Assembly: GCA_035236585.1 (NCBI GenBank) | Contig: CP141135.1 | Span: 3,816,001 to 3,880,000, forward strand | Direction: 5' to 3' | DNA length: 64,000 nucleotides | Source: Warburgia ugandensis | Lineage: Eukaryota > Streptophyta > Magnoliopsida > Canellales > Canellaceae | Shown here: one piece after another, positions 10,663 through 21,619 of the stretch | Numbering within the stretch: the first letter of the stretch is position 1 | How the letters are laid out: the number at the start of each line of letters is the position of its first letter | Position numbers and translations under genes: made by a program | Notes under the pieces: model-generated | What the model was told of the DNA's origin: nothing | The model's input: the letters and a program-made list of their open reading frames with translations, nothing else | The model's database searches: none

Positions 10663-13600
10663 TTACTGCAATCGTGCCTTAGCAAGGCTTGACTGTGTTC
10701 TTGAAGAGCTGGTGAAAGATCTCGCATAAGCAACAGGCAACGCCATTAACTTCTTCGTTTTGCTGACATATGCTCTCTTTGTGAAGTTATCGTAGTCGTT
10801 TGCTTCAATCTCATCTAAGATCTTGCGGTACAAAAGCAAGGAAGCTAAAACCTGCAGCAACAAATGGTAAGAAAGGATTTTGGCCATTCCATGGTATTAT
10901 TATGCAAATGTCATGAAAAACTAGTTTTAACTAGTTTCCACTATGCAGGCCCCTAAATAACCACCATACAAAGTCTACTCTATATGGTGATTGGAACTGT
11001 TTATCCGCTGCACCACATCATGGATAAGTCACCGTGCAGGAAAAAAAAAATCAACAGCTTACAAAATATGCGGTTGAAGCAATAATGATTAGTGGTCAAT
11101 CGCACTCAATGAGCAAAGTTCATCCAAGTTACAGGCTCCAAACACTTCAAACGATAACAATGGCCAATGGTTCCCATTCATTGAACAAATAATTTATGAG
11201 GACTAGGAATATCTCATAAATGCTTCCACTAAAGCATGAAAATGGCTGCATTGAGAAGGGCTTTGTACACTGCACAGATTACCCAGTTCAGATGAGTGAA
11301 TAGATTAAGCGTTTGCGATGGGAGGGGATAATAAATTATGGACCTTTTAACCAAGACCTGTTTCTATGACCATTTTCTTTGCTTACAAAAATGCCTTTGG
11401 GCCAAATTCATCATCTACCAAATATGCTTGAAATTTTGGGGATTCGCTGAGTAGAAACATTATGCAGAAAATGTAAAAATAGTGAATTTGTCACCCAATA
11501 GATGACAGTACTTTTGAATAAAAGGTATGATACTTTAAGAAGGTTATAAATTTGAAATCTAAAGGATGGAACATTTCTGAAATTGATAGAATGAATTCAT
11601 AGGAAGTTGCAATCTAGCAGATCTAGCAGGCAGTGGAATTTCCAGGACAAACAGTAAACATAAGGTCAAAGACCTGAAGTCTAACAAAGAATACATAGAG
11701 CATCTGAGAATAGATGTTAGAATATTTAATGGGGATGAGATTTGCTATACAGGGGCTGGAGCATTTTGGGCATATATGGAATTGTGATCTACTATCTTAA
11801 TTGTAGGGTTCAAATAGTAAGTTTCAGGTGTAAATGTAGAATTCTCAGATAATTTAGATTTTAACTCTCCAAAATTTAACTTAAGACGTCGAGACAAACG
11901 TTTCTATTCTGTTCAAAGACATTTCTAGTCAGCAGATGTAGACATGGCATACTAACGCATTGTAACATGGCACTCGTACAGAACAGTGCAATACTGTCAT
12001 CTTTTCCAAGCAGCAATAATTTTCAGGTGAAGTTTATCGTGTTTCAGTTTCATAAAACAAATAGAAGTGGTATATGACTTTACCGGCCATCTACTAGCTT
12101 GATTGAGCTCTACTACCCCATTCTCTGCTTCCTTGAAGAACATCCTAGCTCTTTTAATTTGGTTCTTCATAAAGCTCCTCCACTTGTCTGTAACCCTTCC
12201 CGCGAATATATCATCATCTGAAAGCCCTGCCTGAGCCAGCTCATCCTGTGGAAGATAAATTCTTCCTCTTCTAGCACTGGAAAATGAAAATATGTAAGAA
12301 GAAAACAAGAACAGTTTTAATTTGGCTATTACGTCGTAAAAGACAAATGACCAATCATTCTAATGTTTGACAAGACAGTTAAGAGACTTGGCATTAGCCA
12401 CAGTGCTACCATCACCAGGGTCAGATCATCATTAAAGTAAATAGATTTCTAACAATAAGAATGACCAAAAAGTTTATTTTTTTGAAAATTGTTCCAGGTC
12501 CTTAAATTCAAAACTAAACTTTCTATTGACCAGAATGGCAGTTGTTAATCCTAAACTTAAACTACTTCTCCCAGAAATATCTTAAATTTTATTACTTTTC
12601 ATACTAAAGAGAGTTGAAGTTTTCATAAGACAAAGAGGATTGAAAGTTATGGATGAAAATTTTTGTGCTTTAGAGTGACTCAATGGGCATTTTTGTCAAG
12701 GAAAAGTACAGCGTGAAATGAATGTTTAGCATTAGTAGTAGTGAAGGACTTATTGGAAATGTTTTTAAAATGATTGAAAGTTTAGGTGCATCATAACTTT
12801 TGAGAACAATTGGAGTACATCATGTTGGTATATGACAATGCCCACCTCAATAAGATACCACTAGAAGTGCCACAGTGGTATGGCCAACTTAGTGTTGATG
12901 AGGTCACTAGAGACCACGATGGTTACGAGAAGAAATAACAGAGGTTTGGGGGCAGTGCCCCCGAGGAGTGGGGTCCAGGGTAGTAGCCCCGGTGGGGTCC
13001 AAGGGACGGTAGCCCAGACAATACGCACTATTTGAAAGTTGTAGCTTGAGTTGCAGTTCAAAAGTCATCAACTGTGAACACGAAGCTTCTAGCAGCCACT
13101 CCTTTGACCCATACTACAACAGCCATATAGAAAGTGTGCTGAAAGTCCAATTCGTTGGGCTAGTTGGTGAATGGTTGGTACAGACTCAAAGGCTATAAAT
13201 AGGCATGCCACAAGCCTCTCAAGCATAGACAGAAGTTCTTTGTTAACTTGTAGTCCTGCTTTCCTGTTAGTTCTTCTTGTTAGTCCAGAAGCTATTGAAG
13301 CTCTATTAGAGAGCACAATTGGACAATCATTTGTAGTAAGTTATTAGATTGAAAGTTTGAGTAGGGTTGTCTTTCCTCTTGATTGGTGTTCAGACGTTTT
13401 TGGTGCAAGTTCTTTTCTTTACACATCACTCACATCAGGGACTTATTTTGGTTAAAGTCCCTTGAACATTAGACGAAGCTAAGATTTCATTAAGTAGAAA
13501 AGCAAACATGAGAAAGATAAAGGGTGACTTGCAGAAAAAGAAAAGGTAAAAGAAGATGTGCTTTCTTAATCTTGACTTACTCTTCTCCAACATCTCGGAG

Positions 13601-16600
13601 AATGTTGGTGAGCTGATTTGCAATTCCTAATGCCAGGGCGGCACTGTAGACACTTTCTGTAGTTGCCTGTGATTCTGGAGCTATACCCATTACCGGAACA
13701 CTCATTAAACCAACAGTACCAGCTACATAGTAACAGTAGAGATAGAGTTCATCAAAGTTCTTGTATCTCGACTTAACAAGGTCCATCCTCATTCCTTCAA
13801 TCATGTCTTTGAATGGCTGAAACAGAAGAGTTCAGATTTTGGATGAGAATCTATTACACGTACACCAAGCCCATGGCAGCTCAAAACAATAACCAATGAT
13901 GAAGTGTAAACTATTTCAAGAACAGCTGCATTTGGAAAAAAAAAGAATATGTCATTTAGATGAACAAAAGTCCCCAGATTAAGGTAAATGTTTGAATTAA
14001 TGACGTTTTCACCACAGAGCTTCCCAGCATCCGGGCTAAAGATGATTGTGGTTTTGCGGAAAAGACAAATTAAAGTCAGACATTATAGCTAGATTGATTT
14101 TTCTGAATCTTCCGCATCTTAATAGCAGCATCAAATAATCAGGATATGTTAGATGGCCGCAATATGGGAGCATTTCTGTAATAATTGGTCCATGAAGAAG
14201 GGGTATTTTGTCAGCTCATAAAATGTTAAAGGAAAAGCACTTTAAATGAATGGTGGTGATACCTTTCCCTGGACATTGCTTCCAAAATTCTAAAACTTAA
14301 AAACTATTTGGAAGCTGGCAAACCCAATGAAGTATTTATTCAAATTAGTTGAACATTTTATCTCACATTAATCAACTATTCAAGGGCAACAGATAGATTG
14401 CAGAGAATTTGAAATGGCATATAACTGCGAGATAAATTTTTCTAATGAAGATGTTGTGGAAGTGAATACAGTTTCTTTGGCAGTTCATCTGTAAAGAAGA
14501 AACAAATACCTGTATGTCAACAGGGAATTTCGAAACAGTATCAGATAGGGCTGCATCAAACATATCATATGGACGACCTTGGAAGAGATCCTCCAACCTC
14601 GATTCCCACCTATCCAGTGCTGTTGGTGTTATATGAGAAGCATTGGGACCATCTACCAGTTCATCAGTCCTCCTGCACCAAACTGTGAATTAAATTTGCA
14701 TCAGAAGAGAATGTGAGGAAAGCAACCTTCAAAAATAACCTCACAAGTTGTGACCCATAAAGGAAAAGCACAAAGATAAATTTTCAATGACAGTATCATG
14801 TGAACCAAAGGATAAAGATGATCTACATGGTCGCTAAGGGGGTGACAATACAAATTTGTCATATATATAGGTTGATGAAGCTCTGTACTGTGTTTAAAAA
14901 CCTGGCTAAAGCAAAAGTGAGTTACTTGGGGTGTCAATATTGATTCATCAGAATTTTCTTTGACTAATCGAAGTAAAAGAGTTTACGCTGACTCGGTAAG
15001 TAAACGCAGATGGCACGCAGACTTGGGCAAGGGGAAAGTAATCTCGCACAAGTTGAGTTAGATGTCTGAAGGCCTCGTAAAGTAATGTTTATTCAAATTA
15101 CTAGTGATCTTGGTCAAAAGTTAGCTGACTTTAAAATGCAATTGGCACACTCAGCATTCACTAAACTAACATATCTCCTTTCAGACTCCTGTGTAACATG
15201 TTGTCTTTTGGTTGGTATGGGTTTTCGTCTCCTGCAGAAATTGAATTTTTGAATCACGTTGCACTATTTTGGAATCTCTACTAACTTCCAAAAAGGAAAA
15301 GAACTCATGAATCATGTCTAACTTCTGCAAGAGAGGTATGAGAAAGATTTGTCTTATTCAATTCAGTACTGTTAACTTTAGCTACAGTTCTCCACCTTTC
15401 TGATCAACATTCATTTCTTCCAGTTAATAATGAGAAAGACCACTTACAAATTACAAATTGGTTCTAAAATTTAGAACCCCAGAATGTGGCACATCCAAGA
15501 TGCAGCTTTTATAACAGCCTCTGACAGTGCTACTTCCATTTATAATATCGCCTAGGCTAAAAAATTTCCATGTTTCAATGGACAAGTAACTTCCGACGAC
15601 AGAGCATCCAAGAAAAAAAAAAATGAATTTCCAATGACAGAATTTACAATGTTTTCTTCAAACGATGAGTACCAACTGGTAGCAAAGTAGAGGGCCACTC
15701 AGAGCCTGTTTATCATGGTCCTACAGCAAAATCAAGCCCTTAGTTTTGTATACATAATAGTCCAATAACTGTTACTTTCTTATTCATCATAGCAATTAGA
15801 ACTTTTGCTGGTTACCACTTGAAAAATTAGTAACACACCATCACTCGTTTACCATGTGAGCATACGTTCAACTCTATACTAGAAAAGGTTCTTACATATC
15901 AAATAATAAAGTCTGCAGAGTGGAAGACTGAAAATGGATACCCTCAAATTAAAAGATTAAATATGTCTCGAAATCACTTACCATAGATTGCCCAGATAGC
16001 TTTGCGCCTCTCGGGTGTCATGAGCAATGTTCCTGGATAAAATCAAACAGAAGTTGAATTCAGTAGCACAATCTCATCTGCAATCTTATCTACAAGCGCA
16101 AAGCAAAAGCCATCAGTCTACCTTGTTAAAGACACATGAATTCAGTAATTTTATGCCCAATCTAATTAGAAGTTTACGTTTTAAAGAACACAGACAGGGA
16201 GCTACCCAAGTAAAATGTCTTGGCATACTCCGCACAAACTTCTCCACACCGTTCATAAGACTCATTCAACAAATGAAGACTCCCAGGAACAACCATTTCT
16301 GGTTTCACATCAAGTGCTCCAGACCTCATCTGTTCTTTAACCAAAGCAGCCTGCTTGAGTACCACATCATAAACCTTCTGCTCTGATGAAACGAGAATTT
16401 CCCCTGCCGGGTTTGCCAACAAATTCGAAACAACGGGGAAATTCCTGCCATTGTCTGGACCGAAGCCCAAAGAAGCATAGTTAAAATCTGCATGAAGAGA
16501 GCAAGAATTCCGTCTGGGTTTCTTCTTTTCCTTCACCTTCCAGTCATATCTTGAACTAGGAGCCCTGCTCACAAGTCTTGAACTATCAGCAACTCGCCCT

Positions 16601-16680
16601 CCTTCACGAATGGATTCTGAAAATCCAAGATTGTAGGAGATATCCGTGGAAGAAACAGCTCCTAACATGGCAATGGACAT
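10663..16680 (-). CDS. PSY: Phytoene synthase, 438 residues, six coding exons
   Basis: Condenses two geranylgeranyl diphosphates to 15-cis-phytoene, the committed step of carotenoid synthesis in plastids. Coding exons on the minus strand are 16680-16206, 16032-15982, 14682-14510, 13816-13581, 12276-12084 and 10851-10663. All introns are GT-AG, phases agree, and the sum is 439 codons with stop, a normal PSY length. The first ~80 residues are Ser/Arg-rich and look like a plastid transit peptide. Catalytic landmarks are present: YAKTFYLG then [16 protein letters not shown] (exons 1-2), the first Asp-rich motif RRTDELVDG (DELVD at 182-186) and the second [13 protein letters not shown] (DVGED at 308-312). 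The start is the ATG at 16680 ([11 protein letters not shown]). Intron 4 holds a solo LTR. A pyrimidine-rich stretch at 16780-16800 on the gene strand ending in CAG suggests a 5' UTR intron. Ortholog subtype (PSY1/2/3) is not assigned. Confidence 0.97.
12823..13423 (+). mobile_element. Solo LTR, probably Ty1/copia type, in PSY intron 4
   Basis: Begins TGTTGGTATATGAC and ends TTTACA. It is flanked by the 5-bp target-site duplication CATCA at 12818-12822 and 13424-13428. An internal TATA box (ggctataaatagg, about 13191-13203) fits a U3 promoter pointing to the plus strand, antisense to PSY. No second LTR or gag/pol sequence is adjacent, so it is a solo LTR left by recombination. A GC-rich patch (about 12945-13010) stands out from the AT-rich intron. 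The copia assignment rests on the TGTTGG start and the 601-bp length. Confidence 0.85.
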
Positions 16681-17698
16681 CTTCAAATCAATCTTATGCT
16701 ATACCTCTGCTAGAATATTCTTCTTTTGATATTCTTTCTAGTACCATAAGCTAGATAAGCTGAATTGCTTCCCAACTAAAGGTCATTCCACCCTGGAGAA
16801 AAACAGGATCCTCAGAACCCTTAATCAAATAAAACCAGTCAATGGACTTTAGAGAAACAATTATCCAGAGAAAATTCACTTGTTTTAGCAAAGAAAAATA
16901 GATATTTCAGAGGTTTCTCCTATTGCATGAGAGAGAGTTCAACCTGATTTCACTTCTGAAAGCCTAAGAAACAGCAGAATCAAAGAAGTAAATCCTGATG
17001 CCCAACCAAAGCAAACACCGGACAAGAGGAGCTTACACAACTCAGACCCAATCAGCCAAGCAACAGATTCTCCAAAGAAAACCCGAAAAGTCTGCTCTTA
17101 AACAACAGTTCAGCGTTTTTCTTCTCAACCAACTTTCTCCCCAACAATTAAGACGAAACTACCTAACAAAAGCTATAATCTAAGAGAAAACCTGTAAACA
17201 ATCCAGCAACAACCACAGAAAGCCCAAAGTCTTATATCAAGGATCAAAGCTCAAACACCAGAGTCTGCATGCCTCTTCTAGTACATTACAAGCAATTGGT
17301 AGAACTTTCCTTTACCAATGACTGGTTCTGGGTCTTCAACTCTGAACAAGCTCCTAATGACCACGCATTTATCTTAGAGAAACAGCCAAGAAAACCAGTC
17401 AAGCAAAATGAAGTAAAACAAAAGCAGAAACTCTCACTTGTTCTTACTCCTCTCTCTCTCTCTCCCTCATCAACGTCACAGACCCACAAGCAACTACAGA
17501 GGTAAAAATGTAACTCCCTCTCACAGAGAGCCACCTGTTTCTCTAATTTTCCAGATTGCAGACGTTCTCTCCCTCTGTCCCTCTCTTCTTTCTCTCTCTA
17601 CATTCCTTCTGCATGTTCAATGCATCTGACATGGACATGCATAAATCCCGGGAGCAGAGCGAAATCTGACATGTGGAAATCTTAGCCAATGTAAGGAA

Positions 17699-17710
17699 GA
17701 TAAGCTTATC
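17699..17710. promoter_or_regulatory. Palindromic I-box (GATAAGCTTATC) upstream of PSY
   Basis: A perfect 12-bp palindrome containing GATAAG on both strands, the core of the I-box found in light-regulated plant promoters. It lies about 1.0 kb upstream of the PSY start codon and 40 bases from the G-box. Function is inferred. Confidence 0.5.
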
Positions 17711-17748
17711 CCATGGAGGTGATTGTCCTCCCCAAACAAGTGTACAAT

Positions 17749-17758
17749 GCCACGTGGC
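17749..17758. promoter_or_regulatory. Palindromic G-box (GCCACGTGGC) upstream of PSY
   Basis: A perfect 10-bp palindrome with the CACGTG core bound by bHLH (PIF) and bZIP (HY5) factors. In Arabidopsis, PIF1 represses PSY through a G-box and HY5 acts oppositely, so such a site upstream of this PSY is expected biology. It lies about 1.07 kb before the ATG. The distance to the transcription start is uncertain, but 5' UTR-like pyrimidine-rich sequence at 17430-17600 suggests a few hundred bases or less. Confidence 0.6.
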
Positions 17759-17759
17759 A

Positions 17760-18286
17760 GCATGGGTATTGGCCAGTGGGTGCTTTTGGGGGATTTAGTG
17801 GTGGCAGTGGGACGGACCAAACTTTTGGGCCTTCTGTGGACGGAGTAGGACCCGCCAAAAGAGCTTTTGTCCTAGTATGCAAACGGAGTCGGAAAGGCCA
17901 CATGCACTTGCTCATGTCCACACAATACAAGCAGGTCGTACACGATTATGGGGCACACAGTCATGCCTTGGACCAATGAATTTGGAAACTTTACGTTTGT
18001 GGTGCCTCACTTTTTGGTTGACCTACTTAAATTATAGAATCCATTGTGACTTAACCGTCCCATTATCCAGTTAATTTTAAGCCTCACTGGCATATGCTAA
18101 GAGGTCCACAGGATCTTCAAGCAGTAGTTCAGTTCTGACTCGAAACTTAATGGGGAATGATACCGTAAGAGGTCTTGATCTGAGCAGCTGGAAGATATCT
18201 GGGCAGGGGCAATTGACATGTCACTTTGTCATTAATCTCAATCCTCCGCCTGCTTAACTCTATCATATATATAGGTGATCACTAGA
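17760..18286. other. Distal upstream flank of PSY
   Basis: Non-coding by inspection. The open frames in this part overlap on both strands and show no protein family. Likely promoter or spacer sequence. Confidence 0.35.
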
Positions 18287-18298
18287 TAATCACAGTTA

Positions 18299-18476
18299 AA
18301 AAAGGTAGCCCCAATACATGATGCTCCAGCATATACAGGGTCTGGTGAAGGGGCAGACCACAAAGGGTCTGTAGTATGTAGCCTTATCTTTCATTATTAC
18401 AAATGGTTGTTTTCACATCTCAAACCCATAACCTCCAGGTCACATAGGATAACTCAACCACTATGCTAAGACTCTC
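18299..18476 (-). repeat. Au-type SINE with target-site duplication
   Basis: Full-length but diverged minus-strand copy, flanked by a 12-bp direct repeat taatcac(a/g)gtta at 18287-18298 and 18477-18488. Confidence 0.9.
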
Positions 18477-18580
18477 TAATCACGGTTATTAAAGGTAAAT
18501 TTTTATTTATTAATCTTTAGAGATCGACCAAAGGCCTACTAGCGCAATCAAACAAGAAAGGCCTCATCTTAATTGTAAAC

Positions 18581-18664
18581 AACCACAAGCAAGACTTCTG
18601 CGAACTAACAATGAATTGCAACCAACCACAAGCAAGACTTCTGCGAACTAACAATGGATTGCAC
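18581..18664. repeat. Tandem duplication, 43-bp unit x2
   Basis: The unit starts aaccacaagcaagacttctg and recurs after 43 bases with one visible base change. The flanks are non-coding. High identity suggests a recent local duplication. Confidence 0.9.
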
Positions 18665-20120
18665 AAAAGATGAGCAAAATATTTTGGAGTGGATTGTTAT
18701 AGTTTGTAAAATACTAATTTAGGAGATGGTAGTTAAATTGATGGTTTGATCGTAGAAGCAAGCACCAGAAGCAAGAAACTACACTAACATCACAAGAAAA
18801 AGGAAGAAAAACCATGAAACTAGTGTTTGATATTGAATACCATACGGTTCATAAGTCACACATGAAGAAAGAAATCTCCTTAATTATGAGATTATCCAAC
18901 ATACCCTAGAGTTCTCTGTGTTTAGTAACTCACTAAATTGATATCTTTATATAAGTAAAGAAAGAAAAGGTATCCCTAGAAGATCTAAACCATGCACCTC
19001 TAGCCAGTAAACAATCTTCACACCTTTTCAATTATCTTCAACGATGGAATATTAGGAAAGATAATATACATTTTATGCTGCATGAAAGTTTTTATCAAGA
19101 GTTTCAGAACTGGCTCACAGTTGTTACCTAATAATATAAATAAAGGCTTGTTAGAGCAAGCCTTACCAAATGCAGGATGACGTGATAACCCACGTACCAT
19201 TGATGGTCCAGGCTTACTTTTCCATGGGCAACATCTCCATATCATTTTCATAAAATATGGTATGCATTTATGTTGCAAGCTATGCATCTGTCCTAAAAGT
19301 TGGCAATACACTGAATTTTATGAAATGGTAAATGCATTCCTTGCTTTGATGATGGTATTCCACCATGCTCAGAACTTTTCTTAATTCTGATATACTTTTT
19401 TGATGACTTTAACAGCTTAGCATGGGCACTTAGCAGCTCAGTGGTAAGGTCCAACAACTTCTAACAACTACATACAATCATAAAAAACAAGGAGAGAAGT
19501 GTCATTTATCATACAATTTTTTTTTATTTTTTTGTTTGTATTATTTTATTTTGAAAACAAGCATCCCCGAGCAACATCGAACCCTGATCACCCAAGAGAG
19601 AGACCTCCTTCTCTTGCCACCATGCCAGAAGGCCTTTGCTAATCCTGAAAGAAGTGTCTTTTATTATGCAAGTTTTCCTCAGTGAGTAAATTATTAGCAG
19701 ACCAAAACATTTGTCAAACAAATCATGTTTTGGTATCCCAAATGGACCCCAAGCTAGGTTACTTAAATAATATGTGCTAATTCATCCGTACTTAATTAGG
19801 TCAGTTATTGGTAATTTTCTAGTTAAGATTTCCATTGTCTAGTTAGCAGTTGTACTAATGGAGTTCATAGTGTCAACATGGTTATCACTCATGGAGATGA
19901 GGTGAAGAAGAGCACCCATTGTTTTTCTTGTATATAGAACAATGGAAGGTTGGAAGGATGCCAGACACCAACATCTACCTACCTAAGAAATAAATATATT
20001 ACTACTAAAAATGATCATGGGTATCTTAAGATATGGTTAATACTTTCCTTGTTGAGGAATGATCCGATGGACAGCCTCGTTATAATATAATCAGACATGC
20101 TCGTCACTGGTAATCTTGGA
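18665..20120. other. Intergenic, no gene assigned
   Basis: AT-rich. Apart from the tentative tRNA-like repeat at 19500-19650, nothing can be named. The minus-strand frame 19018-19311 has no recognisable motif. Confidence 0.35.
19500..19650 (-). repeat. Possible second tRNA-derived SINE family
   Basis: On the minus strand a 'ggcatggtggcaagag' A-box-like stretch is followed, about 40 bases on, by a B-box-like 'gggttcgatgtt'. It then runs into an AT-rich tail. It is unlike the Au copies. No target-site duplication was seen, so the call is tentative. Confidence 0.3.
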
Positions 20121-20129
20121 TCGGTCATG

Positions 20130-20350
20130 GCTCGAAAATCCCACTGATCCGTTTATATTCTAATCACGTTGTAATGGACTTGGAAAGATGGTCATAAATT
20201 ATTGACATTCAAAGAGACAAGTCAATTCTTTATCGTCCACCTTCATGACTGGAAAATCCCACTAACCCTATTATCATAATCACATGCTAATGGACCTGGC
20301 ACGGCCATAAATTATTGGCATTCCATGGATAAGTTGATTGATTTCATCAC
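20130..20350. repeat. Diverged tandem duplication, ~115-bp unit x2
   Basis: The blocks 'aaaatcccact', 'taatcac', 'taatggac(t/c)tgg' and 'cataaattattg(a/g)catt' occur in the same order from about 20134 and again from about 20251. An old local duplication of non-coding sequence. Confidence 0.75.
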
Positions 20351-20688
20351 AGGCCACCCAGGAGATGGTTCCACATCTTCTGACTGATCATCGCAGGGGG
20401 ACCATCGCCTAAAGAATTGGACTAAGCGTGATTGCATTAATTTAACTGAAGAAAGAGATTTACTATGCTGAAAGTCATTCTTATCAAAGGGACGGACTAA
20501 GTCTATAGCATGCAGCTTTATCTTGCATTTTTACAATAACAAATAATAGTTAAAAACAATCCCAAGATCGATTTGATTCTTTCGTGCTCTATGAACTAAA
20601 CAACATTTTGCAGTTGCCCACTGGTGTGCCATCGATCAAGCAACTAGGTCAAAGCAAATTTTTTAAAGATCAATTAGAAAACATAAAG

Positions 20689-20795
20689 AAAAAAAGGACT
20701 TTTAACATAATTATAAACATATAAACCCTTGTGGTCCGTTTCTTCCCTAGACTCTGCATACGTAGGAGCTTCGCTCACCGGGACTATCCTTTTTT
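20689..20795 (+). repeat. 5'-truncated Au-type SINE
   Basis: The 3' half is present (aacccttgtggtccgtttc to gggactatcctttttt) after AT-rich filler. It is flanked by a near-identical repeat beginning aattagaaaacat at 20672 and 20796, a plausible target-site duplication of about 17 bp. Confidence 0.82.
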
Positions 20796-21080
20796 AATTA
20801 GAAAACATTAAGAGATAGGAAAGCTTTTACCAAAATAGCACTGGACCACTGCCTCACAACCATAATAGTACTTGTATACATTATAATGTCATTTAAGCAA
20901 ATATCATATTTTTATTGTAGGCTCATTAATCAAGAAAAGAAAATGAAAGGGGACCATTACCTAAAAAATTTGACCATGAATGATCATATTTATAATTAAA
21001 TAAAGACACAAATTATGTTAAAAGTCCTTTTTTTTTCTTAATTGTGACATTGTTAGATAAATACTCACATGTACCCACGA

Positions 21081-21245
21081 AGGGAAGCCTTGGCGCAATG
21101 GTAAAGTTGTCGTTGTGTAACCTTGAGGTTATGGGTTCAAGGCATAAAAACAGCCTCTTACTAAAATGCAAGGTAAAACTGCATGCTACAGACACTTGTG
21201 GTCTGTTCCTTCTCTTGAGCCCGCATAGGCGAGTGCTGCCCTTTT
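21081..21245 (+). repeat. Au-type SINE, full length
   Basis: A complete A-box (gccttggcgcaatggtaaag), B-box (gggttcaagg) and tail (gtgctgcccttttacc). The short flanking repeat accca(c/t)ga at 21073-21080 and 21246-21253 may be the target duplication. Confidence 0.9.
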
Positions 21246-21417
21246 ACCCATGAGCTAGCAGACTCAAACTTGTGACATGTATGGTTGAGACGCAGACTAT
21301 CGAGCATCTGCTCCACACTCACACACCCATGCTAATGCTCCTTGTTAGCAGAGAATCAAAATCCATACATTTCTTGCCACATCTTCGGATTATCCGATTG
21401 CTCAAACTGCCATGTTC

Positions 21418-21601
21418 AAAGGGGAGCCTTGGCGCAACAGAAAAAGTTGTCATCATGTGACCTTGAGATCACGGGATTAAGGAGTGGAAACAGCCTCTTG
21501 AAAAATGCAAGGTAAGGCTATGTACTTTAGGCCATTGTAGTCCGCCCTTCCCCGAACCCCACATAGGAGGGAGCTTTGTGCACTGGGGCTGCCCCTTTTT
21601 T
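21418..21601 (+). repeat. Au-type SINE, full length, with target-site duplication
   Basis: One of the best-preserved copies. It runs from 'ggggagccttggcgcaaca' to 'ctggggctgccccttttttt'. It is flanked by the 16-bp repeat tcaaactg(c/t)catgttc at 21402-21417 and 21602-21617. Confidence 0.95.
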
Positions 21602-21619
21602 TCAAACTGTCATGTTCCC

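Noticed and set aside
16027..16386. 119-codon plus-strand frame
   Set aside because: Antisense shadow of PSY exons 1 and 2.
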